Positions 16,241-24,507 are shown, numbered from the stretch's first letter. The stretch: 64,000 nt of DNA from Streptomyces sp. V4I2 (GCF_030817655.1 NZ_JAUSZM010000003.1:8804001-8868000), one strand, 5' to 3'. Made by a program: numbers and translations. The notes: a model not told the origin generated them from the letters alone.

Positions 16241-16262
16241 ATGTACGCGTTAACGTGAACAT
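16241..16262. promoter_or_regulatory. ArsR operator candidate, site 1
   Basis: ATGTACGCGTTAACGTGAACAT is an imperfect palindrome lying between the divergent arsR (copy 1) and alcohol dehydrogenase genes. Its left half is identical to the left half of the perfect palindrome before the Old Yellow Enzyme gene. The same site in reverse, with a one-base difference at its centre, lies in the other repeat arm. Confidence 0.65.
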
Positions 16263-16313
16263 GCGTTAGGGTGAAGAAGCAGGCCCGGCCGGAAGCAAGC
16301 AGCTGGGCTTGCC

Positions 16314-16359
16314 CTTCCCCCTCCCCCCTCCCCCCTCCCCCCTCCCCACTCCCCCTCCC
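16314..16359 (+). repeat. Polypyrimidine CCCCCT-type tandem tract in the adh leader
   Basis: The tract runs as repeated CCCCCTC units for about 46 bases, a pure pyrimidine run broken by a single A. It ends just before the AAGGAG ribosome-binding site of the alcohol dehydrogenase gene, so it lies in the 5' untranslated leader. Tract length could change by slippage and alter leader structure or translation. The effect is speculative. Confidence 0.8.
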
Positions 16360-16376
16360 GCAAGGAGAACCACGGC

Positions 16377-17420
16377 ATGACGACTGTCGCCGCGTACGCC
16401 GCCCCCGCCGCCAAGGCTCCGCTGGAGCGCACCACCATCGAACGTCGGGCGGTCCGCGAGCACGACGTGCTGATCGACATCAAGTTCACCGGTGTCTGTC
16501 ACACCGACGTCAGCCAGGCCCGCGAGGGCTGGGGCAAGGCCTTCTTCCCGATGGTCCCGGGCCACGAGATCGCAGGCGTCGTCTCCGAGGTCGGCTCCGG
16601 CGTCACCAAGTACAAGGTCGGCGACCGTGTGGGTGTCGGCTGTCTGGTCGACTCCTGCCGTGAGTGCGACAACTGCGAGGCCGGCCTGGAGCAGATGTGC
16701 ACCAACGGCGGCATGACCTCCACGTACAACGCCATCGGCCGTGACGGCGAAGTCACCTACGGCGGCTACTCGCAGAAGATCGTCGTCGACGAGAACTACG
16801 TCGTGCGCATCCCCGACGGCCTCTCCCTCGATGTGGCCGCGCCGCTGCTGTGCGCCGGCATCACCATGTACTCCCCGCTGAAGCAGTGGGGCGCGGGCCC
16901 CGGCAAGAAGGTCGCCATCCTCGGCCTGGGCGGTCTCGGCCACATCGGCGTCAAGATCGCGCACGTGATGGGCGCGGAGGTCACCGTCCTGTCGCAGTCG
17001 CTGCGCAAGAAGGACGACGGCCTGCGCCTGGGCGCCGACCACTACTACGCCACCAGCGACCCGGCCACCTTCCAGGAACTGGCGGGCAGCTTCGACCTCA
17101 TCGTCTCCACCGTCTCGGCGCCGCTGAACTTCGACGCCTACCTCAGCCTGCTCAAGATGCCCGGTGCGCTGGTGAACGTCGGTGTCCCCGAGGAGTCGAT
17201 CGCGCTGAACCTCTTCTCGCTCATCTACGGCAACAAGACCCTCGCCGGTTCGGCAATGGGCGGCATCGCCGAGACCCAGGAGATGCTCGACTTCTGCGCC
17301 GAGCACGGCCTCGGCGCAGAGATCGAACTCATCGCCGCCTCCGAGATCAACGAGGCGTTCACGCGGATGGAAGCCAGCGACGTGCGGTACCGGTTCGTGA
17401 TCGACAACGCGACCATCTGA
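16377..17420 (+). CDS. Zinc-dependent alcohol dehydrogenase / aldehyde reductase (MDR family)
   Basis: This is a 347-residue medium-chain dehydrogenase. The catalytic zinc site is GVCHTD and PGHEIAG, the structural zinc ligands are CRECDNCEAGLEQMC, and the coenzyme motif is ILGLGGLGHIGVKIA. It resembles the CAD/YahK-type NADP(H)-preferring aldehyde reductases and the actinobacterial AdhA group. With an aldehyde dehydrogenase, an ene-reductase and an F420/NADPH-type reductase in the same block, detoxification of reactive aldehydes is likely. Regulation by the divergent ArsR protein is suggested by the palindrome in the shared promoter region. A perfect terminator follows. Confidence 0.9.
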   Translation: MTTVAAYAAPAAKAPLERTTIERRAVREHDVLIDIKFTGVCHTDVSQAREGWGKAFFPMVPGHEIAGVVSEVGSGVTKYKVGDRVGVGCLVDSCRECDNCEAGLEQMCTNGGMTSTYNAIGRDGEVTYGGYSQKIVVDENYVVRIPDGLSLDVAAPLLCAGITMYSPLKQWGAGPGKKVAILGLGGLGHIGVKIAHVMGAEVTVLSQSLRKKDDGLRLGADHYYATSDPATFQELAGSFDLIVSTVSAPLNFDAYLSLLKMPGALVNVGVPEESIALNLFSLIYGNKTLAGSAMGGIAETQEMLDFCAEHGLGAEIELIAASEINEAFTRMEASDVRYRFVIDNATI

Positions 17421-17436
17421 GACCCGTCGCATGAGC

Positions 17437-17469
17437 GAGGGCCCCAGCGGATGATCCGCCGGGGCCCTC
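17437..17469 (+). terminator. Strong hairpin after the alcohol dehydrogenase gene
   Basis: GAGGGCCCC(A)GCGG pairs with CCGC(C)GGGGCCCTC around a five-base loop, giving 13 GC-rich pairs 16 bases after the stop. There is no long U-tract, as usual in Streptomyces. Confidence 0.85.
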
Positions 17470-18284
17470 AACTGTCGCCGGTGGTGCCTGCGTCATGGGC
17501 ATGGGCCCGGATCCGGATCCTCCGAAGCCGCCTGGCCGTGGGCACAGGGCAAGACCAAACCCAGTGCAAACGGACGAGTTGCGTGGTCTGCTACCGCGGT
17601 CGTCCAGCGGGCGGCAGTGCTTTACGGAACACTCGCGCAGTGGCGGCGGCGACCGCGACGTCGACATCGCGATCTCACCTGTGCCCCGCAGCCTGCCCAA
17701 GGGCCCAAAGCCATACCGGGAAAACCTGAAGAGCGTTCACGCGCCGACTTCCGTTGGCGCACCGCCTGTGCGGAGTTCCGTAACAGCCACCTCGTCCTGG
17801 CCATCGACGCCGCTGGACGTGGCGGAGAAGGCGTTCACCATGCCGACCGAGGCGCCGACCCGCGTGCCGTTCGATGCACGTGGCTTCGGCGGGCTGACCG
17901 ACCGGATTCTGCTGCCGGAGGAGCTGCGCACACTACTGCTCGCCGCGGGCACCAGCCACGAGGCCCGCAATTCGGCATGGCGTGAGCTGGTCATCCGTGC
18001 CCGCCACGACGGACCGCCCAGGCTGCCGCCCGGCTGACCGACAACCAGCCAGGCGCGGACACTCAACCGGCTCCTCGCCATCCGACACCACAACAGGCAT
18101 CTTTTCCCGTGAGGAGCCCACCGTTTCCACGGCCACCAAGACCATGGACGGCGCACACCCCAGCCGACCCACGGGACGCTGTGCGTCCGGGCACGCAGCG
18201 GCGTCGCGGTCAGCACGGGTATCAGGTGCTCCCCGCGGAGAATGACCGTGTTGTGTACTGATTGAGCTGTGGGCGCTGTCGGGG
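17470..18284. other. Gene-poor stretch with a possible degraded plus-strand gene
   Basis: No intact gene was recognised. A plus-strand frame reads MPTEAPTRVPFDARGFGG then DRILLPEELRTLLLAAG and SAWRELVIRARHDGPP before a stop. This has the composition of a real actinobacterial protein and may be the broken front part of a gene whose remainder is lost. No family can be named. Confidence 0.35.
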
Positions 18285-19010
18285 TCAGATGACGCGGTCG
18301 GCCACCCGTACCCGCTCGGCTGCCTGGAGCGCGGTTCGCAGCTCGGCGGCGGGAACGGGGCGGCCGGGCGCTGTGAAGATCTGCTCGTCGGGCGTGGAGG
18401 GATCGGCGAGGTAGAGGCGGGTGTAGGCGGTGGCGTCCGGCTCGAAGCGCCAACTCTGCGCGAGCGAGCCGGTGTCGATGGTGTCGAATCCCAGTCGGTT
18501 GATCAGCGTCGCCGCGTCGGCTTTCGTGCCGGCGTCGTCACCGGCGATCGGCAGTGCGGTGCGGTCGGCGGCTCCCGGGTTCTCCGAGGGGCGGGCCAGC
18601 TGGGGGATGTGGTGGGCCAGGATGTTGCTGAACGCCTTGACCAGCCGGGCTCCGTCGAAGTGCCGGTGGACCAGCTCACTGGTGGTGAGCTTGTCGTCGT
18701 CGAGCTCGGCGATCCGGCCGTCGCGGGAAGGGTAGTAGTTGCTGGTGTCCAACACGGTCTTGCCCGCGAGCAGCGCGGCCGGGACAGCGGTGTGCGCACT
18801 GAGTGGTACAGACAGCAGGACGAGGTCACCAGCCCGGGCCGCCTGCTCGACCGTGCCGGCCGTGGCCGGCGGGCCCAGCTCGGCGACGAGGTCGGCGAGG
18901 CTCTGCGGTCCTCGGGAGTTGGACACCACGACAGGGATGCCTGCTGCGACCGCGAGGCGCGCGACGGCGGCGCCGATGTTTCCGCTTCCGATGATGCCGA
19001 GGGTGGTCAT
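18285..19010 (-). CDS. NADPH-dependent F420 reductase-like protein (PF03807 type)
   Basis: The 241-residue protein has an N-terminal Rossmann fold (TLGIIGSGNIGAAVARLAV) followed by NSRGP. That motif is common to F420H2:NADP oxidoreductases and their non-F420 relatives, where it contacts the NADP phosphate. The segment LVKAFSNILAHHIPQL is typical of the family's central part. It may exchange hydride between NADPH and a deazaflavin or act directly as a reductase. The ATG follows an AGGAGCAC site. It lies 188 bases downstream of the ene-reductase gene on the same strand, so the two may be co-transcribed from the palindrome-controlled promoter. Confidence 0.82.
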   Translation of the reverse strand: MTTLGIIGSGNIGAAVARLAVAAGIPVVVSNSRGPQSLADLVAELGPPATAGTVEQAARAGDLVLLSVPLSAHTAVPAALLAGKTVLDTSNYYPSRDGRIAELDDDKLTTSELVHRHFDGARLVKAFSNILAHHIPQLARPSENPGAADRTALPIAGDDAGTKADAATLINRLGFDTIDTGSLAQSWRFEPDATAYTRLYLADPSTPDEQIFTAPGRPVPAAELRTALQAAERVRVADRVI

Positions 19011-19197
19011 GTGTGCTCCTGCTTTCTGATGGACGGAGGAGGCCATGGCTGGCAGTGGCCGTGGTGGTGACGCCGGCACCGATACCGTTGCGGAGCCAGC
19101 CCACTGCCGGCGCGGAGACGGAGCCTGAAGACGCGGCTGGAGGACTGGCCGGCCGTCGAACGGGAACACGGGGGCCTGTCCAGCGAGGGCGGCGAGC

Positions 19198-20359
19198 TCA
19201 TCCTGAGTGGCGGGCCGCAGCATGGACCGGCGCACCCGTGAGTTCTTGGCCCGACTGGAGGAAGGGGTAATCGGTGTAGCCCTCGGCGCCAGGTACGTAG
19301 AACAGTTCCGGCCGCGGCTCGTTCTCGGGGTGCCCGCCCTGCCAACGCTCGACCAGGTCGGGGTTGGCGATGAGAGCCCGGCCCACGACCACGGCGTCGG
19401 CGTGATCGGCCTCGATCCGCTGTGTCGCGTCCTCGCGGGTGGTCTGCCCCCCCGAGGAAGCCGCTGTTGACGAGCAGCTTGCCGCCGAAGCGCTGCCGCA
19501 GCTCCTGCACCAGCTCGCCGCCCGGCTCGGGGTGCAGGACGGAGAGGTAGGCCAGGCCCAGCGGGCGCAGTTGGTCCACCAGTGTGCCGTAGGTGGCCAG
19601 GACGTCATCCCGGTCAGTTTCGAAGACGTCCGCGAGGCTGATCTCCGGCGAGATCCGCAGGCCGACCCGCTCGGCACCGACGGCCTTGGCGACCGCCGTG
19701 ACCACCTCGACGACGAAGCGAGCCCGGTTCTGCGGCGAGCCGCCGTATTCATCGGTGCGCTGGTTGGCCGCCGGGGAGAGGAACTGGTGGAGCAGGTAGC
19801 CGTTGGCGCCGTGGATTTCCACGCCGTCCGCTCCCGCCTCGATGGCCCGGCGGGCCGCGGCGACGAAGTCCTCCAGGGCTGCCTGCGCCTCTGCGGTGGT
19901 CATCGCTTCCGGTACGGGGAAGGGCTGCTCGCCCTTCTCTGTGAACGTCTTGCCGTCGATGGCGATCGCGCTGGGGGCGAGGATGCGACGGCTGCCGTTG
20001 ACGTCGGGGTGTGCGGCGCGGCCGGCGTGCATGATCTGCAGGACGATGCGGCCGCCCTCGGCGTGCACCGCCTCGAACACCCGCTGCCAGCCGGCCGCCT
20101 GCTCGTCGGTGGCGATGCCCGGCGCGCCGACCCATCCCTGCGATGCGTGGTCGGGGTAGGTGCCCTCGGTGATGATCATTCCGACGCTCGCCCGCTGCCG
20201 GTAGTACTCGACCATCAGATCCCCGGGGATGCCGGAGGAACCGGCCCGGACCCGGGTCAGCGGTGCCATGACGATGCGGTTGGCGAGCTCGATCTTCCCG
20301 AGGGTGACCGGGGAGAAAAGCAACGAAGGAGGCGAAAGCTCTGAAGTGTTGACGGGCAT
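19198..20359 (-). pseudogene. Old Yellow Enzyme (NADPH ene-reductase), frameshifted at a 7-G run
   Basis: The front ~300 residues match the OYE/NemA family: SPVTLGKIELANRIVMAPLT at the start, HGANGYLLHQFLSPAANQRT with the substrate-binding His/Asn pair, and LRISPEIS. After LLVNSGF the frame is lost at a run of seven C on the plus strand (19447-19453). Translation in the next frame continues perfectly as TTREDATQRIEADHADAVVV to a family-typical C-terminus. Removing one base gives a normal 386-residue enzyme. It is either a recent pseudogene, a slippage-variable gene or a sequencing error. OYEs reduce activated C=C bonds such as enals, enones and quinones. Confidence 0.85.
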
Positions 20360-20420
20360 GGGTGTCCTTCTGTAATGCGGTGGATAACGGGAGGAAGGTC
20401 ATTCCGCCCCTTCACTGCAG

Positions 20421-20448
20421 CTCATGTACGCGTTAACGCGTACATGAG
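20421..20448. promoter_or_regulatory. Perfect 28-bp palindrome (ArsR operator candidate, site 2)
   Basis: The sequence CTCATGTACGCGTT is followed by its exact reverse complement. The site lies about 60 bases upstream of the Old Yellow Enzyme start. The half-site ATGTACGCGTT is shared with the sites at the two arsR genes. A perfect palindrome of this length is a strong regulator-binding signal. Confidence 0.8.
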
Positions 20449-20865
20449 TCCGAGGGTCGTACCGCCCGCTTCCCTCGGGGCCCGCCGCGCTTCGTCCGCG
20501 CTCGAGTGACCCTTCTTGGTCTGCTGGTCACCGAGTTCGGTGTTCGGGGCGGCGGTGTGACGGAAGCGGACCAGCGCGCGGCCTGAGCGGAGCATCGTGG
20601 AGGAAACTGAATGCGTTCCTGCCCGGGTGGGCCGGCTCTTTCCGGTTGGGAACTCACCCCACTCGTCGGCCGGATCGGCTCGTACGCGCGGATGCGGAAC
20701 GGCGGGCTCTCGCCAAGAATCACGGGCGCACCAGGAAGTTCGGCTGAGCGGTGGTTTCCTCCACCGCCGACGACTCCCTGAGCCTGATCGTCCTGCACGG
20801 AACCGTCGTTGAAACCAGGCCCTTCCGGGACTGGCGGGGCAGACCGAATGCCGGTGGTGAACGGC
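20449..20865. other. Gene-free stretch upstream of the intron remnant
   Basis: Open frames exist on both strands but none has recognisable motifs. No reverse-transcriptase domain belonging to the group II intron trace was seen here, so the intron ORF is absent. Confidence 0.4.
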
Positions 20866-20925
20866 GTCGGTGAGCCGTAGGCGAGAGAATCGCACGCACG
20901 GCTCGATGTGGCAGGGCTGGAAACG
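20866..20925 (+). ncRNA. Group II intron 3'-end remnant (domain V-like)
   Basis: A 33-base segment folds as domain V: GAGCCGT pairs with ACGGCTC, with the AGC catalytic triad in the 5' strand. An inner GCGA/TCGC stem carries a GAGAA loop and there is an unpaired bulge on the 3' side. The preceding GGTGGTGAACGGCG is typical of the domain IV/V junction of bacterial group II introns. No maturase gene is present in the flanks. It is a trace of a degraded intron. A structure-model search would settle this. Confidence 0.55.
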
Positions 20926-21384
20926 GAGGGGACCAAATCCTGACCTAATCCGCCACCGCGCCAGTCCTCGCCCCTGCGTAAGGACCCGCCATTGCTGGCG
21001 GACCTACCTATGTGCGGTGAGTGTTGGTAGGGATTTTCGGAGTCCGGGCAAGTTGAGCGGCCGGTTGTCGCCTCGGGTGCGCGCCGGTCTTCACGACCCC
21101 CGTGGGGTGGTGCTCCTAAGGGTGGGAAGGTGCTGGTCAGCCCGGGCTCGGGAGAGCATGGAGCCGATTCAGGGCTTCGATGATCACGTCGACCCGGGAC
21201 TGGCCCCGGCCTGTGAGACGCCCCTACGGCCACCGCCCTCAACTCGACCACGAGGCCAGGAACCTGGAAGTGGCTCCGGCGGTGGCGGGAACAGGGACCT
21301 CGGCAATCCTCATTCTCGCTTGTCAGAACCACTTTATGCTTTGCTGCTCATCAGTCCGGCAGTCTGTTTCGGGGGGAGCCGAGG
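20926..21384. other. Gene-free stretch after the intron remnant
   Basis: No gene or conserved motif was recognised. The local base composition is less extreme than in the neighbouring genes. Confidence 0.4.
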
Positions 21385-22731
21385 CTAACTGAGCGGCACG
21401 TCCACGACACTCTTGAGGTGGCTGAACGTCTCGAGGGAATACAGGCCGTGGTAGTGGCCCATCCCGCTTTCGCCGACGCCGCCGAAAGGCAGGCCGGGCA
21501 CGAGCACCTGCATCCCCGGCTGCCCCCAGGAGACGCCGCCGGAGGACGTCTCGTTCACCAGGCGCGACTTGGTGGCCTCGGACGTGGTGAGGGCGTAGAG
21601 CCCCAGCGGCTTGTCGCGTTCGTTGATGAAGGCGATGGCGGCATCGAGGCCGGCGACTTCGATGATGGGGAGGATCGGACCGAAGATCTCCTCCTGCATG
21701 ACCGGCGATGCGGGGTCGACATCGGTGAGCACCGTCGGTGCGATGTACAGGTCGTCACGGTCGTGCCGGCCTCCCACCGCCACCTGGCCGGAATCCAGCA
21801 GACGGGTAAGCCGGTCGAAATGCCGCTCGTTGACGATCCGGCCGTAGTCGGGTGCGGTCTGCGGAGTGGAGCCGAACTGGGCTTCGAGCGCCGTGCGGAG
21901 GGCGGGAACCAGCGCGGCAGCGGTGGCAGGATCAGCCAGAACATAGTCCGTGGCTCCGCACGCCTGTCCCGCGTTGAAGAACTTGCCGCCGACCAGCCGC
22001 TTCGCAGCCTCGTCCACGTCAGCGTCGGGTGCTACGAAGACCGGACACTTGCCCCCGAGTTCAAGCGTGACCGGGGTGAGGTTCTTGGCCGCTGCGGCCA
22101 TGACGATCCGGCCGACCGTGCCGTTGCCCGTGTAGAAGATGTGGTCGAAGCGTTGGGCCAGGAGGGCCGTCGTCTCCTCGGCGCCTCCCTCGACCACGGT
22201 GAGGACGTCGGCGTCGAAGTACTGTCGCAGGAGGCGTGAAAGTACCGCCGAGGTGTGCACCGAGATCTCGCTCGGCTTGGCCACCACGGTGTTTCCGGCG
22301 GCCAGTGCGCCGATGATGGGATCGATGAGAAGGTGCACCGGGAAGTTCCACGTGCCGATCACCAGGACGACCCCGAGCGGGTCGTAGTTGGTGTAAGCCG
22401 TTGTAGTGGGACCGAAAAGGGCAGGAACCTCCACCGGGCGGGGCTGAAGCCAGCTCTCGAGACTCGCCAGAGTCTCATCGATGTGACCGACGGTAAGGTC
22501 GATCTCCGCCATCTTGGCCTCGGTGGCGTTCTTCCTCAGATCCGCCCAGAGCGCTTCGAGCAGCTCCTTCTCGTTTTCGACCAGCAGGGCCCGCAGTTGC
22601 TGCAGCTGGTTGACGCGCCAGTCCAGTCCGCGGGTGACGCCGGTGTTGAACGTCGCGCGAAGGCGGCCGACGGCCTCCGTAGCCGGTTCGCTCTGGCTCG
22701 TCCTCGACTCATTCGCCGTTGTTGCGCTCAT
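21385..22731 (-). CDS. Aldehyde dehydrogenase, class-3/coniferyl-aldehyde type
   Basis: The 448-residue NAD(P)-dependent enzyme is of the short ALDH3-like group. Motifs: VIGTWNFPVHLLIDPIIGAL (N-terminal cofactor domain), FTGNGTVGRIV-like nucleotide turn (seen as FYTGNGTVGRIV), the general-base Glu in LELGGKCP, catalytic Cys258 in NAGQACGATDY, and EEIFGPILP. ALDH3-type enzymes oxidise fatty and aromatic aldehydes, including coniferyl aldehyde. The start is the ATG with a GGAG site. An upstream in-frame ATG would add 10 residues. It is divergent from arsR copy 2 with a palindrome between them, so it is probably part of the same regulon as the alcohol dehydrogenase. Confidence 0.88.
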   Translation of the reverse strand: MSATTANESRTSQSEPATEAVGRLRATFNTGVTRGLDWRVNQLQQLRALLVENEKELLEALWADLRKNATEAKMAEIDLTVGHIDETLASLESWLQPRPVEVPALFGPTTTAYTNYDPLGVVLVIGTWNFPVHLLIDPIIGALAAGNTVVAKPSEISVHTSAVLSRLLRQYFDADVLTVVEGGAEETTALLAQRFDHIFYTGNGTVGRIVMAAAAKNLTPVTLELGGKCPVFVAPDADVDEAAKRLVGGKFFNAGQACGATDYVLADPATAAALVPALRTALEAQFGSTPQTAPDYGRIVNERHFDRLTRLLDSGQVAVGGRHDRDDLYIAPTVLTDVDPASPVMQEEIFGPILPIIEVAGLDAAIAFINERDKPLGLYALTTSEATKSRLVNETSSGGVSWGQPGMQVLVPGLPFGGVGESGMGHYHGLYSLETFSHLKSVVDVPLS

Positions 22732-22809
22732 GGGATGTGCTCCGTTCTGGATGCAAGCCACGCCATCAAGGCGTTGGTGAAGGGGTCATTCCGGCCTTCA
22801 CCGTAGCCT

Positions 22810-22831
22810 ATGTTCACGTGAACGCGTACAT
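22810..22831. promoter_or_regulatory. ArsR operator candidate, site 3
   Basis: ATGTTCACGTGAACGCGTACAT is the mirror image of site 1 with one changed base at the centre. It lies between the divergent aldehyde dehydrogenase and arsR (copy 2) genes, at the inner edge of the right repeat arm. Confidence 0.65.
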
Positions 22832-22852
22832 GAAGGCCGATACCCTTCTCTC

Positions 22853-23206
22853 ATGGCCAGCCGCACCGCATCCCCGCTCATCCACCCCGACATGGACGAC
22901 TTCGACCTCTTCAAGGTCATGAGCGCACTGACCGACGAGACCCGGCTCGCCATCGTCGTCGCACTCGCCGCCTCCCCCGGCCTGGCCTGCAGCGTCTTCA
23001 AGAAGGACGTCACCGCCTCCGTACTCACCCGCCACTTCCGCGTCCTGCGCGAAGCCGGCCTCATTCACCAGCACGACGTCGGCACCCGCCGCATCAACAC
23101 CCTCCGCAAGGAAGAACTCGACCAGCGGTTCCCCGGACTGATCGACCTCGTCCTCAAGGAGAGCGCCGCCCGCGTCACCCCCCGCGCGAACGCCGACAGC
23201 GCCTGA
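22853..23206 (+). CDS. ArsR-family winged-helix regulator, copy 2
   Basis: This is a 117-residue winged-helix protein identical to copy 1 except for one Leu-to-Ile change near the C-terminus. The recognition helix and the single Cys are the same. It is divergent from the aldehyde dehydrogenase gene. Two intact copies with the same operator half-sites imply that both repress, or autoregulate, the genes inside the repeat-bounded block. The near identity argues for a recent duplication or ongoing gene conversion between the arms. Confidence 0.9.
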   Translation: MASRTASPLIHPDMDDFDLFKVMSALTDETRLAIVVALAASPGLACSVFKKDVTASVLTRHFRVLREAGLIHQHDVGTRRINTLRKEELDQRFPGLIDLVLKESAARVTPRANADSA

Positions 23207-23288
23207 CACCCCGGCACACGCCAGCACGAACGCAACCAGCACAACCCAACCCTCCGCCAACGCTTCCCGGACCGGCGCCGAACGGCCC

Positions 23289-23584
23289 TACGGACGCAGA
23301 GTGGCGGGACCGCCGACTGCACCGCTGGGCGTTGTCTTGACGCCGTGCTTTGGCGGCTCCGTCGTCGGAAGACGGGTGTGCTCACACGCCCGAACTGCCC
23401 GGCCTCGTGCAGCGGCCACTTCCGGGCCGGGTCGGTGCGGCGGGGATGGACTTACCGCTCGCGCGAGGCGGTGGCCTGAACCCGTTTCTCTGCGGCGCGC
23501 CCGCCGCAAGTATCCAGAGGACGTCGAAAGCAGGCGTCGCACCTGTCGTGCTCTCCGCGAAGTGCGCCCCTTTCTCCGCGCTTT
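23289..23584. other. Gene-free stretch right of the inverted repeat
   Basis: No recognisable gene. It marks the start of the decayed zone that extends to about 29.5 kb. Confidence 0.4.
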
Positions 23585-23680
23585 TCAGCGGAGTTCTTGC
23601 GGTAGATCTGTGCGGTTGGTTCGTAACCGGCCGACCGTCTACGTCGTCCCGGGTTCCGGCGCCAAGCGGCACGTGACCGA
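23585..23680 (-). pseudogene. TetR regulator fragment related to the intact gene at 27758
   Basis: The reverse strand reads GYEPTAQIYRKNSAEKRG, almost the same as VGYEPTAQIYRTNSAAAAQ in the effector domain of the intact TetR protein 4 kb to the right. Over ~45 bases the DNA is also clearly similar. Just upstream a shifted frame reads RDDVDG, matching YDDMVG. It is a small piece of a paralogue, with at least one frameshift. Confidence 0.55.
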
Positions 23681-23684
23681 CCGG

Positions 23685-23817
23685 TTCCCGAACAAGCGCA
23701 CGAAGCATGTGGCGATGAGCTTGCGAGCGAACAGCATCGACGGTCTGGTGGAAGGCCTGCCGCTGATCTTTCAGCGTGAACAGGCCAAGGACATGTCCGC
23801 CACGTACCACTTCACTT
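23685..23817 (+). pseudogene. Fragment resembling an SCP2-like C-terminal domain
   Basis: The plus-strand segment containing SLRANSIDGLVEGLPLIFQR and then DMSATYHFTC has the pattern of the start of an SCP2/sterol-carrier-like domain, where a strand of the type MxATYxFxF is usual. It is cut on both sides. The family assignment is tentative. Confidence 0.3.
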
Positions 23818-23825
23818 GCAGGCGG

Positions 23826-23975
23826 TACTCGTGCTGCGCTGATCCGCCGACGGCACCCGGCGGGCGCAACTCGCCCGAGACAACGGCATCTCGATCCCGG
23901 CCGCCTACCGCCATCTCCGCGAGCGCCTGACTGTGCCGGCCGGCCTCGCGCCGGAACTTCACCGCGCTGGAGGGC
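23826..23975 (+). mobile_element. IS5-family-type transposase N-terminal fragment
   Basis: One frame reads ADGTRRAQLARDNGISIPAA then YRHLRERLTVPAGLAPELH. This is the DNA-binding helix-turn-helix region of Streptomyces IS5-group transposases ('DGTxxAQLAxDNxIS...AYRYLHE'). A TGA stands just upstream where such proteins carry a Trp. The catalytic DDE part is missing, and no terminal inverted repeats were identified. Confidence 0.55.
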
Positions 23976-23984
23976 ACGGGGGTG

Positions 23985-24500
23985 GCCGGGCCTTCCCAAC
24001 ACGACGCCAGCGCCCGGACGGAACCGGAACGTCCTTGGGAGCGCCGGTGGTGCCCGAGGTGAACAACAGGACCAGCGGAGCGTCGTCCGGGCCCGTCGCG
24101 GCCGGGCGGCCCTGTGGCTCGTCGCCGGAGTACCGGGCGAGCAGTTCACCGAGGACAGTTCCGCGCTCTCGGGGGCACCCCCGGCGACCACGGTCAGCCA
24201 GGGCCGGTCGGCGGGCATGTCCTCCCCGGGTGCGAGCCTGCCGTGCTGGTCCGCGTCGACCACGACGGCCTTCGCTCCACTCGCGCCGAGCCGCAGTGCC
24301 ACGGCGGACGGCGCGAAGGCGGTGAACAGCGGTACGTGCATGGCCCCGCGGCGCCAGATGTCCAGCAGGGCCACGACCAGATCGGCGGACTTGGCCATCA
24401 GGGTGGCGACCGCGTCGCCGGGCCCGATCCCCAGGTCGGCGAGTGCGGCGGCGAAACGGGCCGAGTCGCGGCGCAGGTCCCTGTACGTGTCGTTATCGGG
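23985..24500 (-). pseudogene. AMP-forming acyl-CoA synthetase, internal fragment
   Basis: The reverse strand encodes ALADLGIGPGDAVATLMAKS, VPLFTAFAPSAVALRLGASG and, after a frameshift, VLLFTSGTTGAPKDVPVP, the P-loop of the adenylate-forming family. It parallels residues ~60-190 of the intact synthetase at 31013-32656 with clear divergence, so it is a paralogue rather than a recent copy. Both ends are missing. Confidence 0.75.
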
Positions 24501-24507
24501 CCCGCCC

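Larger units (their letters stand above)
15784..16262. repeat. Left arm of a ~479-bp inverted repeat carrying an arsR gene
   Basis: The arm is the near-perfect reverse complement of the segment at 22810-23288. I found only scattered single-base differences in the parts compared, and the two encoded proteins differ at one residue. Homology stops abruptly at both ends. The arms face each other around a 6.5-kb block of redox genes. Recombination between them would invert that block. Confidence 0.9.
22810..23288. repeat. Right arm of the ~479-bp inverted repeat carrying an arsR gene
   Basis: Reverse complement of 15784-16262, with paired positions adding up to 39072 throughout and no indel detected in the parts compared. 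The outer edge falls at an identical GGGCCGTT in both arms. Confidence 0.9.

Noticed and set aside
15483..16258. A plus-strand protein spanning into the left inverted-repeat arm
   Set aside because: Beyond the first ~30 codons it is antisense to the arsR gene; a similar antisense frame exists in the right arm, which only reflects the repeat.
16314..16359. CRISPR-like or minisatellite array
   Set aside because: Units are only 6-7 bases without spacers; a simple polypyrimidine tract.
23289..23584. tRNA or attachment site next to the right repeat arm
   Set aside because: No cloverleaf or T-loop consensus could be found on either strand.
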